From: Apophysomyces variabilis
Lineage: Eukaryota > Mucoromycota > Mucoromycetes > Mucorales > Mucoraceae
Reading direction: 5' to 3'
Length of the DNA stretch: 64,000 bases
Assembly (NCBI GenBank): GCA_002749535.1
Contig: MZZL01000380.1
Location: 997,584 to 1,061,583 of the forward strand
The notes beneath the pieces are model-generated. The model was not told where the DNA came from. It saw only the letters and a list, made by a program, of their open reading frames with translations, and ran no database searches. The translations under genes were made by a program, and so were the position numbers. Positions 1-12,542 of this stretch are shown here, piece after piece (position 1 is the stretch's first letter; every line of letters starts with the position of its first letter).

Positions 1-7
1 TTTACAG

Positions 8-1051
8 TACCTATGTCCCATCTAAACAAGACGTGGCGACGCATACACGAAGGAAAAGGTGGCTATGGATTGGCCTAGCTCTTGCTTTGTTTGTTATTGC
101 AGTGATCGCCGTGGTGGTCCCTACTGTCGTGGTCGTCAACAGACAGCAAGCTAATGACCAGACAGAAACAAACAAAACGGAACGTCCATTCTATGCTCAT
201 ACTGTCTCGCCTTATGCTAATCTCACACGACTGACGCTGAGGGATGATCTGCAGTCCAAAGAGCGATTGTTTGTGATCGGGGATGTACATGGCTGCGTTG
301 ACGAACTGGCTGAACTGCTTAATACCTTGAATTACCAACCAGACAAGGATCAAGCCATCTTAGCAGGCGATCTAACAGCAAAAGGACCAGACAGCCGTGG
401 TGTGATCCGATATGCCCGAGAACAAGGGTTGTTGTGTGTCCGCGGAAATCATGACGATAAGATAGTACGTTTCAAGACGTTTCAAAATTTCTATGGCGTA
501 TGGACAAACGACTCGGATGAAGTTCTACCTGAAGGAAATGTCAAAGATCCTTTATATTTCGGGAACGAACACGATCTGATTGCCAGGTCAGTCGAAAAAG
601 ACAGTAGAAAGATCTTGTAAAATTAACTCTGTAGGTGCGACCGCGGGCTAGGAATATGACACAGGATGAATATGACTATTTGGCTAGCTGTCCACTTATT
701 ATGGAGTTGCCTTTCCTGAATGCCCGTATTGTGCATGGGGGTCTGGATCCTACTATTACGGTTCTAGAAGACAACGATCCTTGGACCGTGTTGAATGTCC
801 GTAATGTATTGAAGGGTGTACCTACCCGGGATAATGATCATGGAACCCATTGGACGCAATTCTGGAAGGATGCTCAGAATCAAAGCACACCACTAAAAGT
901 TTATTACGGGCATGACGCATCTCGAGGATTAGACTTGGAAGCGGATACGTTTGGTTTAGACAGTGGTTGTGTTTATGGACGAAAACTATCAGCTCTTGAA
1001 TTACACACGAATCAATTAACCCAGGTGAAATGCAAGAAATATTCCAAATAA
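8..1051 (+). CDS. Membrane-anchored ApaH-like/Ppn2-type metallophosphatase (5' partial)
   Basis: This is a calcineurin-type metallophosphoesterase of the eukaryotic ApaH-like group, which includes the yeast vacuolar endopolyphosphatase Ppn2. Exons are 8..586 and 652..1051, with intron 587-651 (GTCAGT...GGCTAG). An N-terminal hydrophobic helix (nucleotides about 66-140) anchors the protein, followed by the metal-binding blocks GDVHGC (about 279-296), GDLTAKGPDSRG (about 367-402), RGNHD (about 439-453) and a C-terminal GHDASRG histidine motif (about 909-929). The open frame runs back through position 8 without an in-frame ATG, and TTTACAG at 1-7 looks like a 3' splice site, so upstream exons lie outside the window. 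Polyphosphate or dinucleotide-polyphosphate hydrolysis at the vacuole is inferred from the family; the substrate cannot be read from sequence. Family assignment is firm, the Ppn2 equivalence moderate. Confidence 0.85.
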
Positions 1052-2482
1052 TGAAGGACAAAGTACCGTTTTGCGGTGACATAGATCTGGTTTGTCTAGA
1101 ACTACAAAAGAAGTGTTGTTGGAGTTATATAACCCATTGACAGATATTCTGCGTTTGCAACTGAAAGATAATGACTGGAAAGCATTTGCAAAAATTCGAG
1201 CATACTGTTCATTGAATGCCAGTTTACGCTCCTATTTCAACGAGACTGAACTAGGATAGACACGTTAACAACGCTGCACTCAAAGATTTTTCAATCATGA
1301 TAATAAAGTTTCCCAATCTTCTATGTTAATTTATAATCAAATTATTCCTTCGCGTGCCAAAAGGGGGACAGGAAGCTAACCATTCAGCCAAGAAGGATTC
1401 CATCGCAGGCTTTATAGGCTAAAATATGAATATTGAGAATGGATCATACATATAATCAATTGAAGTACATAACGGGACGTTTGTAGAGAGCAGAGTCAAA
1501 AAGTAGTTGTCCTTTCGTTTACAAATGGTTCGCATCACTCAAACTATAGATCGCAGCCATTGTTAGGAAATCGATGGATGTCTGATCGGTGATACCACAG
1601 ACAAGACGACTAAAATAAGGTTTGCATAAATCAACGATATGTAACACAGTAAATATAGAGATGAGATAAAAGACAATATCTCCTTTTCTGTCAATGGATG
1701 ATATATCGAAGGAAGACAATGTTTCACGAATTGAAGCCAAAGAGGAAGTCCTTCCAGCCATTATGCATCTTAACCCAAGTCCTATGTTGTTATCTAATTG
1801 AAGTGGAATACATATTCAGCAACGCGATTGCAGTATGGAAGAGGTGCAAAGAAATATTCAGAAAGCATAAAATCCTATCGGGAGAATTGTATTTGTATCA
1901 TCTATTTGAAGTTCTCTCTGCTTCATACCAATGCATATGTCACAATAAAGCAAAGAAACACTTGTATCTTCTATTTATCTGTGTTACGGTTCGCCTTATT
2001 CTCTATTAGCAGAGCTTTGTCATTACTCTCCTTAAAATGTAAACAAACGTTTTATTCTTTTTACAATATGCCTGAAATAACTAGACCATCTTCCGAAAGA
2101 GTTTGCCTATTATTTGACAAGCCCTTCTGCTTTTTATGTACGTCTACATGGCCCTCCACACACACACACACATGAATATAAGATAGGAAACATACACGGC
2201 TTCCTCAACAAATGATTGGGAAAAAACAAATATGGAATAAAGAGGGAGTAACTACGTGGGATATGATAGGATATGAATTGTAAAGGAAAAATGTACTAAA
2301 ATGCGATGGTTATTTCGAAATATAAGACAGTATAGGCGGAAAAAGATGCGATTGGATCGACCCTCCCTCTCATCGAAAAATCTGGCATCTTTGTCAATCC
2401 GCGTCAAGCTACACTACATGTAAGTATTCATATCACACATCGTAAAACTGCTCTTACTTTGTTTTCTCTGCGTTTCCTCTCA
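1052..2482. other. Intergenic region between convergent phosphatase and SPT2 genes
   Basis: No convincing gene is seen. A stop-free stretch at 1080-1259 (+) reads like coding sequence but has no ATG, and I could not join it in frame to the upstream phosphatase. It could be a lost or alternative terminal exon. Short ORFs at 1519-2175 are AT-rich and overlap on both strands, which suggests chance. A (CA)n run lies at about 2158-2171. Confidence 0.5.
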
Positions 2483-4106
2483 TTACTTCCCCTTCAATTT
2501 TCGCTTCTTCAACCTCTCCATCTCAAGACGCTCTTCCATCAAATCTTCCCGTCGTCCGATCCGTTCGCTGTAGCAAAAAATCCCAAAGTTAGCTATGAGA
2601 GAAAAAGAAAGAATAACTGATTCATACCTTCGTTTCTCCTCCCTCAGCACCTCACTAGCATCGGCTTCCATATCGTCATCAGAAAATCGTTCATTGGTAT
2701 ATCTACGTTGATCCTAATAAGCACATCTGCACGATTGTATCCCCTGCACGTACTTTTTCTTATCATAGCGAAAGATGCGACCAATCTCAGCCGAATAATC
2801 ACCACCAAAATCTTCTTCGTCGTCATCCACGATAAACGATGCAAGCTCCTCATCCTCTTCCTCCTCCTCAACGGGAGGGCGCCGTTGCTGTCGACGCATC
2901 TCCATACTACGTGAAAAAGGCATGCGCTGAAAAGGTAATGGAGGCCTCACACGCGATTCACGATTTTCTGGTGTTATACTTCTGGAGTTTGGTCGAACGC
3001 GAGAATCTTGAAATTCTGAGCGCAAAGGCTTAGCAGTGGTTCTTAATTGGGAATCATAATCTCGCAGAGATGTTTCACGTCTTTTCAACGAAGATCGAGC
3101 GATAGGAGAAGTGACAGCTGAGGAATGTCGATCTGTCGTTAGGCGGGCATTTGCTCTACTATCGTACAATCGCTTATCTCTTGTCCTTGTCTCGTCTTCG
3201 TCATCAGAATAAATACCCTTGGCATGCCGAAGTTCTCGTTGTGTTTCACTAATGGATCGTCTATCTCGTTTTTGCCGATCTATTTTTTGCACAGGATCCT
3301 GGTATAACAAGCGAATTCGCTCACGGGCTGATAATTGGGATCCAGATGAATTCGTTTCTGAAGGTTTAGGAGTAGCTGTCTGTCTCTTCAAGAATATGGA
3401 CGATGTATCACGAGTGCCCGCTGATGCTCGTTGACTAGAGCTGGGTTTACCATTTTCAGGCACTTTTGGACGCATTTTTGTTTCTCCCTGTGTTGCATTC
3501 TTCTGTCGAGTATCGTTACGGGCCAACGGGGAGGCTGCTGATTTGCTTGCTGGTACCTCTTTGGCTTTTTGCATAAGCTCTTCAAATGATATATCAACAG
3601 GTTTCTGCCAAACAATGTTAGATCGTCATAACTGATTAGGTTATAATTACCTTCTTTAAACCAACTGGTGAAATAGAAGCTGCATTGGCAAGTGTTTTGC
3701 CTCTTTTGGCAACACGGGTGTTGTTGATTGCAGTAGTAGACCCTGTTGCCTTGGTGCGTGGCTTGTTCTTTGGCTCTGCAGTCTTCTTCTCCAGATTACG
3801 TTGTCGCGGCCTCATTTCAGAAGCCTGAGCAAGATTTCGCTTCTGCTCTTCTCGCCATTGTTCATATTGTTGTTGTTTCTGTTTCAATGCTTTTTCGGAA
3901 CGCTCTTCTCTTCGTTTCTTTTCTTCCATCTCAAGTCTTTTCTGCCGAGACTTTTCTGCTAGTGCCTGGTCTTGTGTCTTGGCAACAGCCGCAGCCTGAG
4001 CCATTAACTCCTCAAAAGACAAATTTTGGGAGCTCCCCTGAGAGATGAATCGTAAGAGCCAAAAGAATTGAAGGCATGTTCGTGATCTACGACATACCTT
4101 CAGCAT
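2483..4106 (-). CDS. SPT2: SPT2 chromatin protein (histone H3-H4 chaperone)
   Basis: SPT2 binds H3-H4 and acts with elongating RNA polymerase to keep nucleosomes in transcribed genes. Exons on the minus strand are 4106..4098, 4037..3651, 3604..2750, 2713..2628 and 2567..2483, giving 473 residues. The diagnostic SPT2 domain is C-terminal: an acidic stretch, IGRIFRYDKKKY, then SDDDMEADASEVLREEKR joined across an intron to SERIGRRED and a basic tail. The N-terminal half is a Lys/Glu/Gln-rich coiled coil. SFEELM occurs twice, just after the 3-residue first exon and again at the start of exon 3. The first exon is only ATG CTG AAG. The 36-bp intron 2749-2714 is unusually short but is needed to bypass a stop and restore the domain. 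Nuclear location is expected. Assignment is confident, the short-intron junction less so. Confidence 0.88.
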
Positions 4107-6186
4107 TGTTACGTTATGTATAAGCTTTCTAGACTTCTAAATTGGAAAGTGGGTAATCTGCCAAAGAAATATGTTTTTGGAGACCTGTCTGCGGCGCCTC
4201 AAACGCCCCTGGCGTTGACCAATAGAATACTGTTATTGAGTGGTTAACTGCGCTGGCTGGCGATGAATTTTGCGTCCAGCAAGGAGTTAACAGTACAGAG
4301 CTTGATTGCCCTTAGGGATGAAAGTGAGGGTTCCTGTATCCAATTCAGTCGGTAGAAGTCAAAATGAATAGCTAAAATGAATTACATCTATTACGATCCG
4401 GTGACATAGCCTCCCTTAGCAGGCGAGGATAATTTGGATATGGCTATTGAATACAACAATACTTGGGAAAGATTCTCGATTCCGATAATCCTCAGTTTCA
4501 GATCTCCTAGACGAGCTTATTGTCGAGACGGGTGTAATCGCGATCAAGGACAAAAAATGAAGATGAAGAAGTGTGGTCCTGATTGTTTGAACGTTTCATT
4601 CGTCTCTTTCAAGAAGTGCTTCCACTTTCCATGACAACAAATAGCATGGTTGATCGACAACTGACGCAGTCAACTGTATGGTATATTTAACCAATATGAT
4701 ATGATTAATAACTTATTTACCGTAAACTTAGTCCATTGTGACTGATCCTAAAGCCTATCCTTCCCCCTACCATAACGGCTATGCAATCAAATTAAAGAAC
4801 CGTGTTGTAAAGACAGGACACAATGAATTACAAATCTTTCTTTCCTACCATAAAGGTCATTAGTGCAGAAGCAAGTAAGTAGCAATGAACGATGAAAGGT
4901 GTAAATAGCTGATTAGTACGCTATGTCTGGTTTAACCACCTTTTTTTATTTTAGCAAATTTCTGACATGGATTGTATTCTTCAATTTATTATATCAACTT
5001 TGGGCTCATTAGTAAAAGTTACAGCTTTTCATGGTCAAAGACGTATTTAAAAATTGAAGTTTTTGAATTACCAAAGATCGCCAACGACTAGATGCAGAAA
5101 CGATTAATGTCTTCATTAATAGAGGTATCAAGTACTGGGACTGTTTGGGCAATGGCGATTATCTATGCAGAGCATGTCGAAGGACCAAGTTGTTCACAAT
5201 GAAGCGCTTCATCCTGATAGAAAACAAAGAAAAAGAAAAATAGTACAAAACCAAGAGGCAGATGAACATCGCCTCCACAGCTTCTCTCTCCTTTCCATAC
5301 ACCTAAAGAAGAGAAAGTCATGGCGATATTACCTATAAAAACATATCCAATCTATCTCTTTTGTACATGATCCAGAGCAACAAATGGCGGAAACCATTTA
5401 CAGAAAATGATACCGCAAAATTTCTCATAGTGGTGTATGACGCTTCAATAGTTGGACAAAACGTGTGCAAGGGCAAACCAAGTGGACCAGCAGGCAAATG
5501 TAGGAAAGCTGGTCAGACGCATTGATGTTTCTGAGCGGCTATGACAATTAAAATGGAAGTGATATAACAGTTTCAAATTCGCACCCGGTGCGGAATCACA
5601 TCCTTAGCAAACTGAATCCTAGTGTATTTCAGTAATAGTTTATAATAGCTATTGATACTGTCTGGCAATGGGATGGTAATGGGTCAAGGAAACATTCATG
5701 CTATCTTTATGACCATAATGCAGCAAGGGTAGCGACTAGCGATCTTTTCATTGGTAATTGATGTACGTAATTAAAAAACGTGTGATATTTACTGTGTTTG
5801 TAAGTTACAAAGAAAGCACGATATCTTTATTCATACAGTATACCAAGAATGAGGTGACGATTATAGCTTTCTCTTCCCTTCTTCCTGATTGTAAAACAAC
5901 CAATTATCCTAGACACCAACAGCTACATTTACCTTGATGAATGTTGGCTGCCGTTAGTGTTACTGTCATTTCGGTCGAATCAGGAAACAAAAAGGGGGAC
6001 AAGGCATTATCACCTGTCTCAATGAGGATCACAGGATTCGATTCCTATTCGCTGGCACAAAAAGGTACTTTTTCGGGTGGCGCAAGTTTGCCTCCCAAGA
6101 CGAATCGAAGTATATGACGTCTGCGTTTTATAGTCCGCTTGCTTGTGTGTGGTTCTAGGTCCGAAACAATGAATGTAGAAGTGTAC
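4107..6186. other. Intergenic region upstream of SPT2 and eEF3
   Basis: About 2 kb without a supportable gene. The only open stretch of note (4434-4634, +) shows no recognisable domain. The region is AT-rich and holds the divergent promoters of SPT2 (leftward) and eEF3 (rightward). A tRNA-like TTCGAT loop near 6029 does not fold into a full tRNA. Confidence 0.5.
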
Positions 6187-6374
6187 TATAAAATTGGAGT
6201 GTGAAAATTTTTTTATTTAAATAGGGTAGACGGACCAGTTGTTAGTTTTCTCTTTCCTTTACCTTTCGCCCTTAACTCCTTTTCTACACTTTTATCTCCC
6301 TTCTTTGTGGAGCTCCCTTGCTTGCTCATCCTCTCTCTTACTTTCTTGTATTAATCAAGCAAAAAAAAAAAAAA
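6187..6374 (+). promoter_or_regulatory. eEF3 core promoter and 5' leader
   Basis: TATAAAA lies at 6187-6193 and TTTAAATA at 6216-6223. A long pyrimidine-rich tract (about 6243-6315) and an A-run of about 14 sit immediately before the ATG at 6375. CT-rich leaders are common in strongly expressed fungal genes. The transcription start has not been mapped; this is read from composition and motifs only. Confidence 0.55.
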
Positions 6375-9300
6375 ATGCCAGCTGCTGCTGCTAAAAACAA
6401 CACTCAGAGCAACATCGAGACCAAGAAGATGATCGCTTTGGCCATCAGTGGTTCTCCTAGCGAGGTCGAGACAAAGAAGGCGAAGGATCTTCTTACCAAG
6501 CTTTCAGCTGCTTCCGATGCTGACCGCGAGTCTGTCGCCGAAGAGCTCGCTGCTTTCGTTAACTCCAACGGCGTCCGCTCTCTCAAGCAATTCAACATCC
6601 TCGAGACTATCTCCAAGGAATTGAACAACAAGAAGAACGCTGGTGCCCGCCAGTCCGCTGTCGCTGCTATTACCGCTCTCACCAACAACAGTATCAACGG
6701 TCAGGCCGAGCCCTACATTCTTCCCTTCCTCTCCAACCTTCTCGAACTCCAGGCCGATAAGTCTGCTGCTTTGAAGACTGCTGCGGCTGAGGCTGCCAAG
6801 AACCTCGCTCTCAAGGTCAACCCTAATGCTACTGCTGTCATGGTTCCCATTGTTCTCCAGGGTTTGGGTAACTCCTGCAAGTGGCAGACCAAGATGCTCG
6901 CCTTGACCTTGTTGGACGAGCTTTCCAAGAAGAACAAGTCCCAGTTCTTCGTCGTTATTCCTGATGTCATCCCCGTTGTCTCCGACTGTATGTGGGATAC
7001 CAAGGCTGATGTCAAGAAGGCCGCCACCGCTACCATGGGTAACATTTGCTCCCTCATCGAGAACAAGGATATCGAACGTTTCATCCCTGCTGTCATTGGC
7101 TGTATCAACAAGCCCGAGAACGTCCCTGAAACTATTCACTTGCTTGGTGCTACTACCTTCGTGCAGGAAGTCGATTCCCCCACTCTTTCTATCATGGTTC
7201 CTCTTCTCAGCCGTGGTTTGAACGAACGTGCTACTCCCATCAAGCGTAAGTCTGCCCTTATCATTGACAACATGTGCAAGCTCGTCGATGATCCCGAAAT
7301 TGCCGCTCCTTTCCTTCCCCTTCTTTTGCCCGCTCTTGAGAAGGTCCAGGATGTCGTCGCTGATCCCGAGTGCCGTGGTGTCGTTCAGAAGGCTTTGGCC
7401 ACTTTGACCCGTGTCGGTACCTCTGACGTCCAGATCTTCTCCAAGCAAGAAAAGGCTGATAAGGTTGACAAGACTCTCAAGGAATTGTTGCCTACCGATA
7501 TCGATGCTTTCTTCGCTCCCGTTGTCAAGTACATTGGCGATATCGCTTTGTCCCTTTGCGTGGCCAAGAACTTCTTTAAGAACGCATGGATCGAATCTCT
7601 TACTCCTTACACCAACGCTTTCCTCGCTGCCGAAGACTCTGAAAAGCTCGCTGTCAATGCTTTGAACAAGTGTGAGGAAGCCGTCACTCCTAAGGATGCT
7701 GAGGAAGACGATGAGGAAGGCGAGGATCTCTGCAACTGTGAGTTCTCTCTTGCATATGGTGCCAAGATCTTGTTGAACCGTACTGCTCTCCGTCTCAAGC
7801 GTGGTCGTCGTTATGGTCTTTGCGGTGCCAACGGTTGTGGTAAATCCACTCTCATGCGCGCCATTGCCAACGAACAGGTCGAAGGTTTCCCTCCCAAGTC
7901 CGAATTGAAGACCGTCTACGTCGAACACGATATCGATGGTTCCGAGGCTGATACTCCTTTGGTTGACTTCATCATTGCTTCCGAGGGTGTTGAGACCAAG
8001 GATCGTGACCAGGTTGCCAAGATCTTGCGTGAGTATGGTTTCACTGAAGAGATGGTCTCTTCCTTCTCCATTGGTGCTCTTTCTGGTGGTTGGAAGATGA
8101 AGCTTGCTCTTGCTCGTGCTATGTTGATGAACGCTGATATCTTGTTGCTCGACGAACCTACTAACCACTTGGACGTTGTTAACGTTGCATGGTTGGAGAA
8201 CTACTTGTTGGGTCTCAAGACTGTCACTTCTATTATTGTAAGTAGTTGTATAGTTTCGGTTTTTAGTTTTCATTCTGACTTTCAAACAGGTTTCTCACGA
8301 CTCTGGTTTCTTGGACCATGTCTGTTCCGACATCATTCACTACGAAGCCAATTACAAGCTCAAGCGTTACAAGGGTAACTTGTCCGAATTCGTCAAGAAA
8401 GTCCCCAAGGCCGCTTCCTACTACTCTCTTGAAGCTGCTCAGATCAAGTTCGCTTTCCCTGAACCCGGTTTCCTTGAGGGTATTAAGACCAAGGAACGTG
8501 CTATCTTGAAGATGAAGAACGTTGACTTCCAATATCCTGGTACCCAGAAGAAGCAGTTGATCGATATTAGCATGCAGTGCTCCCTTGCTTCTCGTGTTGC
8601 CGTCATTGGTCCTAACGGTGCTGGTAAATCTACCTTGATCAAGTTGCTCACTGGCGAGGTAAGTACAATATTTCTGAGTGTTACCATGTAGCAAGTATTT
8701 ACTGAGTAACGTTTGGTTTAGATCGAAGCTGAAACTGGTACCGTGTGGAAGCATCCTAACTTGCGTATTGCCTACGTTGCTCAGCACGCTTTCCACCATA
8801 TTGAGAAGCACTTGGACATCACTCCCAACGAATATATCCAATGGCGTTATGCTACCGGTGAAGACAGAGAAGAGTTGGATAAGGTCGACCGTGTGATCAC
8901 CGAAGAAGAAGAGAAACAGATGAGCCAGACCTTCGTCATTGACGGTGAGAAGCGCGTCGTTGATGACATTGTTGGTCGTCGCAAGCTCAAGCAGTCTTAC
9001 GAGTACGAAGTCTCGTGGGTCGGTCGTTCCTCCGTCGATAACACCTGGATCTCTCGTCAGAAGCTCGAGACTATGGGTTTCAGCAAGAAGATCGCTGAAG
9101 TCGATGCCCAGGAAGCTGCCAAGTTGGGTCTTAACCGCCCCTTGACCGCCAAGGAAATTGAGAAGCACTTGTCCGAAGTTGGTTTGGAACCTGAGTTCGC
9201 TACTCACTCCCGCATCCGTGGTTTGTCTGGTGGTCAGAAGGTCAAGCTTGTTATCGGTGCTGCTATGTGGAATAAGCCTCACATGTTGGTACTTGACGAA

Positions 9301-9660
9301 CCTACTAACTACTTGGATCGTGAATCTCTTGGTGCTCTTGCTGGTGCCATCAAGGAATACGGTGGTGGTGTTGTCATCGTTACTCACAACCGTGAATTCT
9401 CGGAAGCTCTCTGTACCGAAGTCTGGAAGGTCGATAACGGTCGCTTGACTCCCTCTGGCCACAACTGGGTTAGCGGTAACGGTACCACCGTCATTGCCGA
9501 GAAGGAAGCCGAGGATATGGTCGATGCTCAGGGTAACACTATCAAGGCTGTTAAGAAGAAGGAGAAATTGTCCTCCAAGGAGCTTCGTAAGAAGAAGAAG
9601 GAGCGCATGGAGCGCCGTAAGCGTGGTGAAGAAGTCTACTCTGATGAGGATGATCTCTAA
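6375..9660 (+). CDS. TEF3: Translation elongation factor 3 (ABC-F ATPase)
   Basis: eEF3 is the fungus-specific ribosome-bound ATPase that drives E-site tRNA release and translocation in the cytosol. Exons 6375..8237, 8290..8658 and 8722..9660 encode 1056 residues, close to the yeast length of 1044. The N-terminal HEAT repeats and four-helix region are followed by ABC1 with Walker [10 protein letters not shown] (from residue 484), signature LSGGW (569) and Walker [16 protein letters not shown]2 follows with GPNGAGKST (from 728), an inserted chromodomain-like segment, LSGGQK and [11 protein letters not shown], then a Lys-rich ribosome-binding tail. The ATG at 6375 follows a poly-A leader; the longer frame upstream starts with CTG and is UTR. 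Codon use is strongly biased (GCT, GTC, AAG, CTC), unlike neighbouring genes, as expected for very high expression. Two short introns (52 and 63 bp) sit next to ABC motifs. Confidence 0.98.
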
Positions 9661-9798
9661 ACTGCGTGTGATACGATGATTTCCTAGTTATCTTTTTTCA
9701 TATCTTTCCGTTGTCTATATTTCTCTTTCCTCTTTTTTTTGCCATAGTACGAAAAACTGAAACCCTACATCTGAGCATCACTTGCTGTTTGAAAAATC

Positions 9799-9804
9799 AA
9801 TAAA
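9799..9804 (+). terminator. Polyadenylation signal of eEF3
   Basis: AATAAA lies 139 bp past the stop codon and is followed by a T-rich stretch, the usual arrangement for a fungal 3' end. Confidence 0.55.
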
Positions 9805-10713
9805 TTTTTGTCTCAAATTTGAAAAATTACAAATTGTGTCCCTGTTTCCATATAGAGCTGTTCATTGTTATGACTAAAGTACCTTAAAAATCTGTGCTTT
9901 TACCCAGTCTTTAGTATTTAGCAGGATGTAAGGATCGAAAATACAACTGGTAGGGTTACTATGCATTGTTAATGAAATCGGGTAGTATTCAGTAAATGGA
10001 AAGTGAAATATCATTACAGTAAATGATTGCCGTTGTGATGGAACCGCATCGAAGGCCAAGGCCACGGATAGAAACGGGCAATAGTATCTTACTAAGTTTC
10101 TTCTTTGGCTTTTCTCTATGAAGGCATATCAACATATGCAAACTTTTATATATTCACGAATAGACAATAGATGAGCTGAGTTTCGTAGTAGTCCGCTCAT
10201 ATGAACCAGATTACCATAAGAAAATATCAACGTCTTTAATCTATCCTCGAGCAACGGGGAAACAATGGAAGCACCTTGCATGGGCGATCACCGTGGAGAC
10301 GCATTTTCGCTAAATACTGATTTACTCAAACCAAGAAAGCAGATATCCATACTCATGAAAAGACGAACAAGTATATAAATAATTTATGCAAAATGATCCT
10401 TTCCTAAACGGACGATCTGGAAGCTAGACATCTTTGAGGATCCAATTGCTTTTTTTGTTTGTTTGTTTTGACTTTTTTTGGGAAGGGAGGAATAAATAAA
10501 AAAAATAAAAGAGTGAGAGACAGAGACAGAGACAGAGACATAGAGAGGAAGAGGGAGAGGGAGGGAGTATGCATGTGTGTCCGTCGCAACAAAGTTAGCT
10601 ACATGATAAAACAAATGAATGGGGAAGACAAAGGAAGGGGAATAGCAAAAGTAAAAGACAAAAAAAAAAGAAATACTTCAGGGTATATCGGAAAGCATCA
10701 CGTTTCCCCAGCC
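9805..10713. other. Intergenic region with purine-rich simple repeat
   Basis: This gap separates the convergent eEF3 and bHLH genes and no gene is seen in it. It includes a purine microsatellite at 10511-10567. The small ORFs in the 10384-10614 stretch are products of that repeat. Confidence 0.6.
10511..10567. repeat. Purine microsatellite (CAGAGA)n and GA-rich tract
   Basis: Four near-perfect CAGAGA units run into an AGAGGAAGAGGGAGAGGG tract. It lies in the 3' flank of the bHLH gene. The reading frames opened by the repeat encode only dipeptide runs and are not genes. Confidence 0.8.
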
Positions 10714-12542
10714 CTAAAACGGTGGTGCAGCTGGGCCGCCATAGTGGTTGGTCCTACCCACAAAGGACATGATGAATCTTTCTTCCTATATCACTCTTGA
10801 TGTCTCTTCATTTCTACTTACGCTCCTCGTTCCCGTTTCAACATAGCAACCTCTCGTCGTAGAACATTGATCTCACTCTCCAGTTCATAATCACGACGCT
10901 TCAGCACAGAGATATATTCCACAGCTGTAAAGGTGTAAGTAATGGACAGCAAAAGAAAAAAAAAAGCATCACATCCATAGCTTAGCCATCTCTGAAATCT
11001 CTCTCTGCTTTTTCCCCCTATCTTCCTTACCTTTGCTCAAGATCTCCCATTTGCTTGTTTTTAGGTTTTTTTCAACGGGCAAAGAATCTCGAAGTTCATC
11101 AAACAATTCCTTCATCTCCTTCCTTCTCTTCCTTTCGGCTAATTTATGGCTTACACGAAGCTCAGGACTACGTGAGTAGGGCGTCTCGGATTTGCGTGCC
11201 GGTTTGGTTTCTTCCAACAGATACATCTCTTCGCGTTGAGGGTATAGATCACTTCCATTTGTGCTTTTATGACGCATGGTAACTACCGGCATCGAAGCAC
11301 GTCGACCCAGTGAAGGTGCCTCTTCATTATCGTTTAAAATGGATTTACGTCGATGATGCAACAGGACGCCATTCGCGGCATAAGGGTGATGCGACGTTCG
11401 TTGGTGTTGTTGACGTTGTGCTGGTTGGTGCTGTTGCTGTTGCTGTTGATAATGCAAATGATGGTCGGTCCCCGAGGAAGACGCATGACGAACTCCGTGG
11501 CGCGCGTACCTGTTCTCTGCAGTGGCCATCATTTTTGTCGATCCATCCGCAGGTGCATCAGGTGCTTGTGGCGGACTGGATGGTGCCGAATAAGGGCCAT
11601 TAGGAGTCTCATGGATCGTCGAGGGAAATTGAAAAGCTAAATAGTTTAGATGATCTGTGAGTTAAATATAAAACAGACCAAAAAAAACGCACCTCGGTGT
11701 TTGGATGGCACAAGGTTGGATCTGGCCGGCTGTGGATGCTGATACGATGGCTCAGCTGTGGCAATTGAGTGGCGCCGCTGAAATGAGTCATAAGACATTA
11801 TGGGCAAGGAGTCCCTACGGTTAGGGTTTCCAGGTGCTGCACTGGAATAGTACGTCGCTTCATCATGATTGATTCGTGACTTGATGAAAGGAGCTGGGGA
11901 AGGAGAACGTGATGAATAGTCATAATCAGTCACCGTTGCTAAAGATCCACGTCGACTGGCTGCTGCCGAAGCCGTTGTTGGCAAAGGTAGATTGTTTAGC
12001 TCGGTGATGGAAGGACGACGATACTCATAGTCCACGGTCGATCCTCTTCGGGAATAGCTATCATACTGTAAGGGTTCCAAGGGCGAAAGGTTGCGACCAG
12101 GTGCGGGTGGTGGCTCGTGCGCTGGCGAAAGACAAGGACTTTGGCGATGAGATGGAGGCGGATTAACAGACATATCCGATAATCGGTGCCGCACATACTC
12201 TTCCGATGGTGCGGGTTGCGGCATGGGTGAATATTGTTGCATGTTTGTAATAGATGGCAAATGTGGTTTGGTTTCTAGGACAGGATTAAGATAATGTGTT
12301 TATTTTTAGTTGTCCATCTCCATAGCATTTTTTTTATTCTCTTCTCAGTTTGTTTACGTTACGTCTTTTACTACTTTACCTTGTGGCATTTCTTTCTGTT
12401 CTGGCGATTCAAAGTGTTCGTCAATGGCCATTTTATCGACTATGTCTTCTCCAGATGATTGAGGCTGATGACTTGTTGACAATAGTAAGTCTCGAGGTGG
12501 AGGAAGCGTGCAACTATTCGTTTCAAGTCGCGCTGTATCCAT
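10714..12542 (-). CDS. bHLH transcription factor (Esc1-like)
   Basis: A 497-residue nuclear DNA-binding protein. Minus-strand exons are 12542..12380, 12274..11693, 11636..11031, 10924..10822 and 10753..10714. The bHLH domain starts in exon 3 with basic region SHKLAERKRRKEMKELFDEL and loop DSLPVEKNLKTSKWEIL. Helix 2 continues across the intron (AVEYISVLKRRDYELE) into a leucine-zipper-like heptad. His, Glu and Arg at the core basic-region spacing predict E-box (CANNTG) binding. The N-terminal 380 residues are Pro/Ser/Tyr-rich with RRGS and RRHS phosphorylation-type motifs and a polyQ/His stretch. The last exon encodes only 13 residues ending APPF; reading through instead gives an immediate stop, so this exon is inferred from good GTAAGT/GGGTAG sites. 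Similarity to S. pombe Esc1 is by domain pattern; the target genes are unknown. Confidence 0.85.

Noticed and set aside
1355..1373. CAAAAGGGGGACAGG resembling CAAAAAGGGGGACAAGG at about 5988-6004
   Set aside because: Short, imperfect, and flanks do not align, so no repeat family can be claimed.
6000..6070. tRNA-like TTCGAT loop near 6029
   Set aside because: T stem does not pair at five positions and no acceptor or anticodon arm can be drawn.
6375..8285. 593-codon minus ORF opposite eEF3 and a similar one at 8263-9462
   Set aside because: Antisense shadows produced by strong codon bias of the eEF3 gene; no domain content.
10384..10614. Ser/Leu-repeat minus ORFs
   Set aside because: Products of the purine microsatellite.
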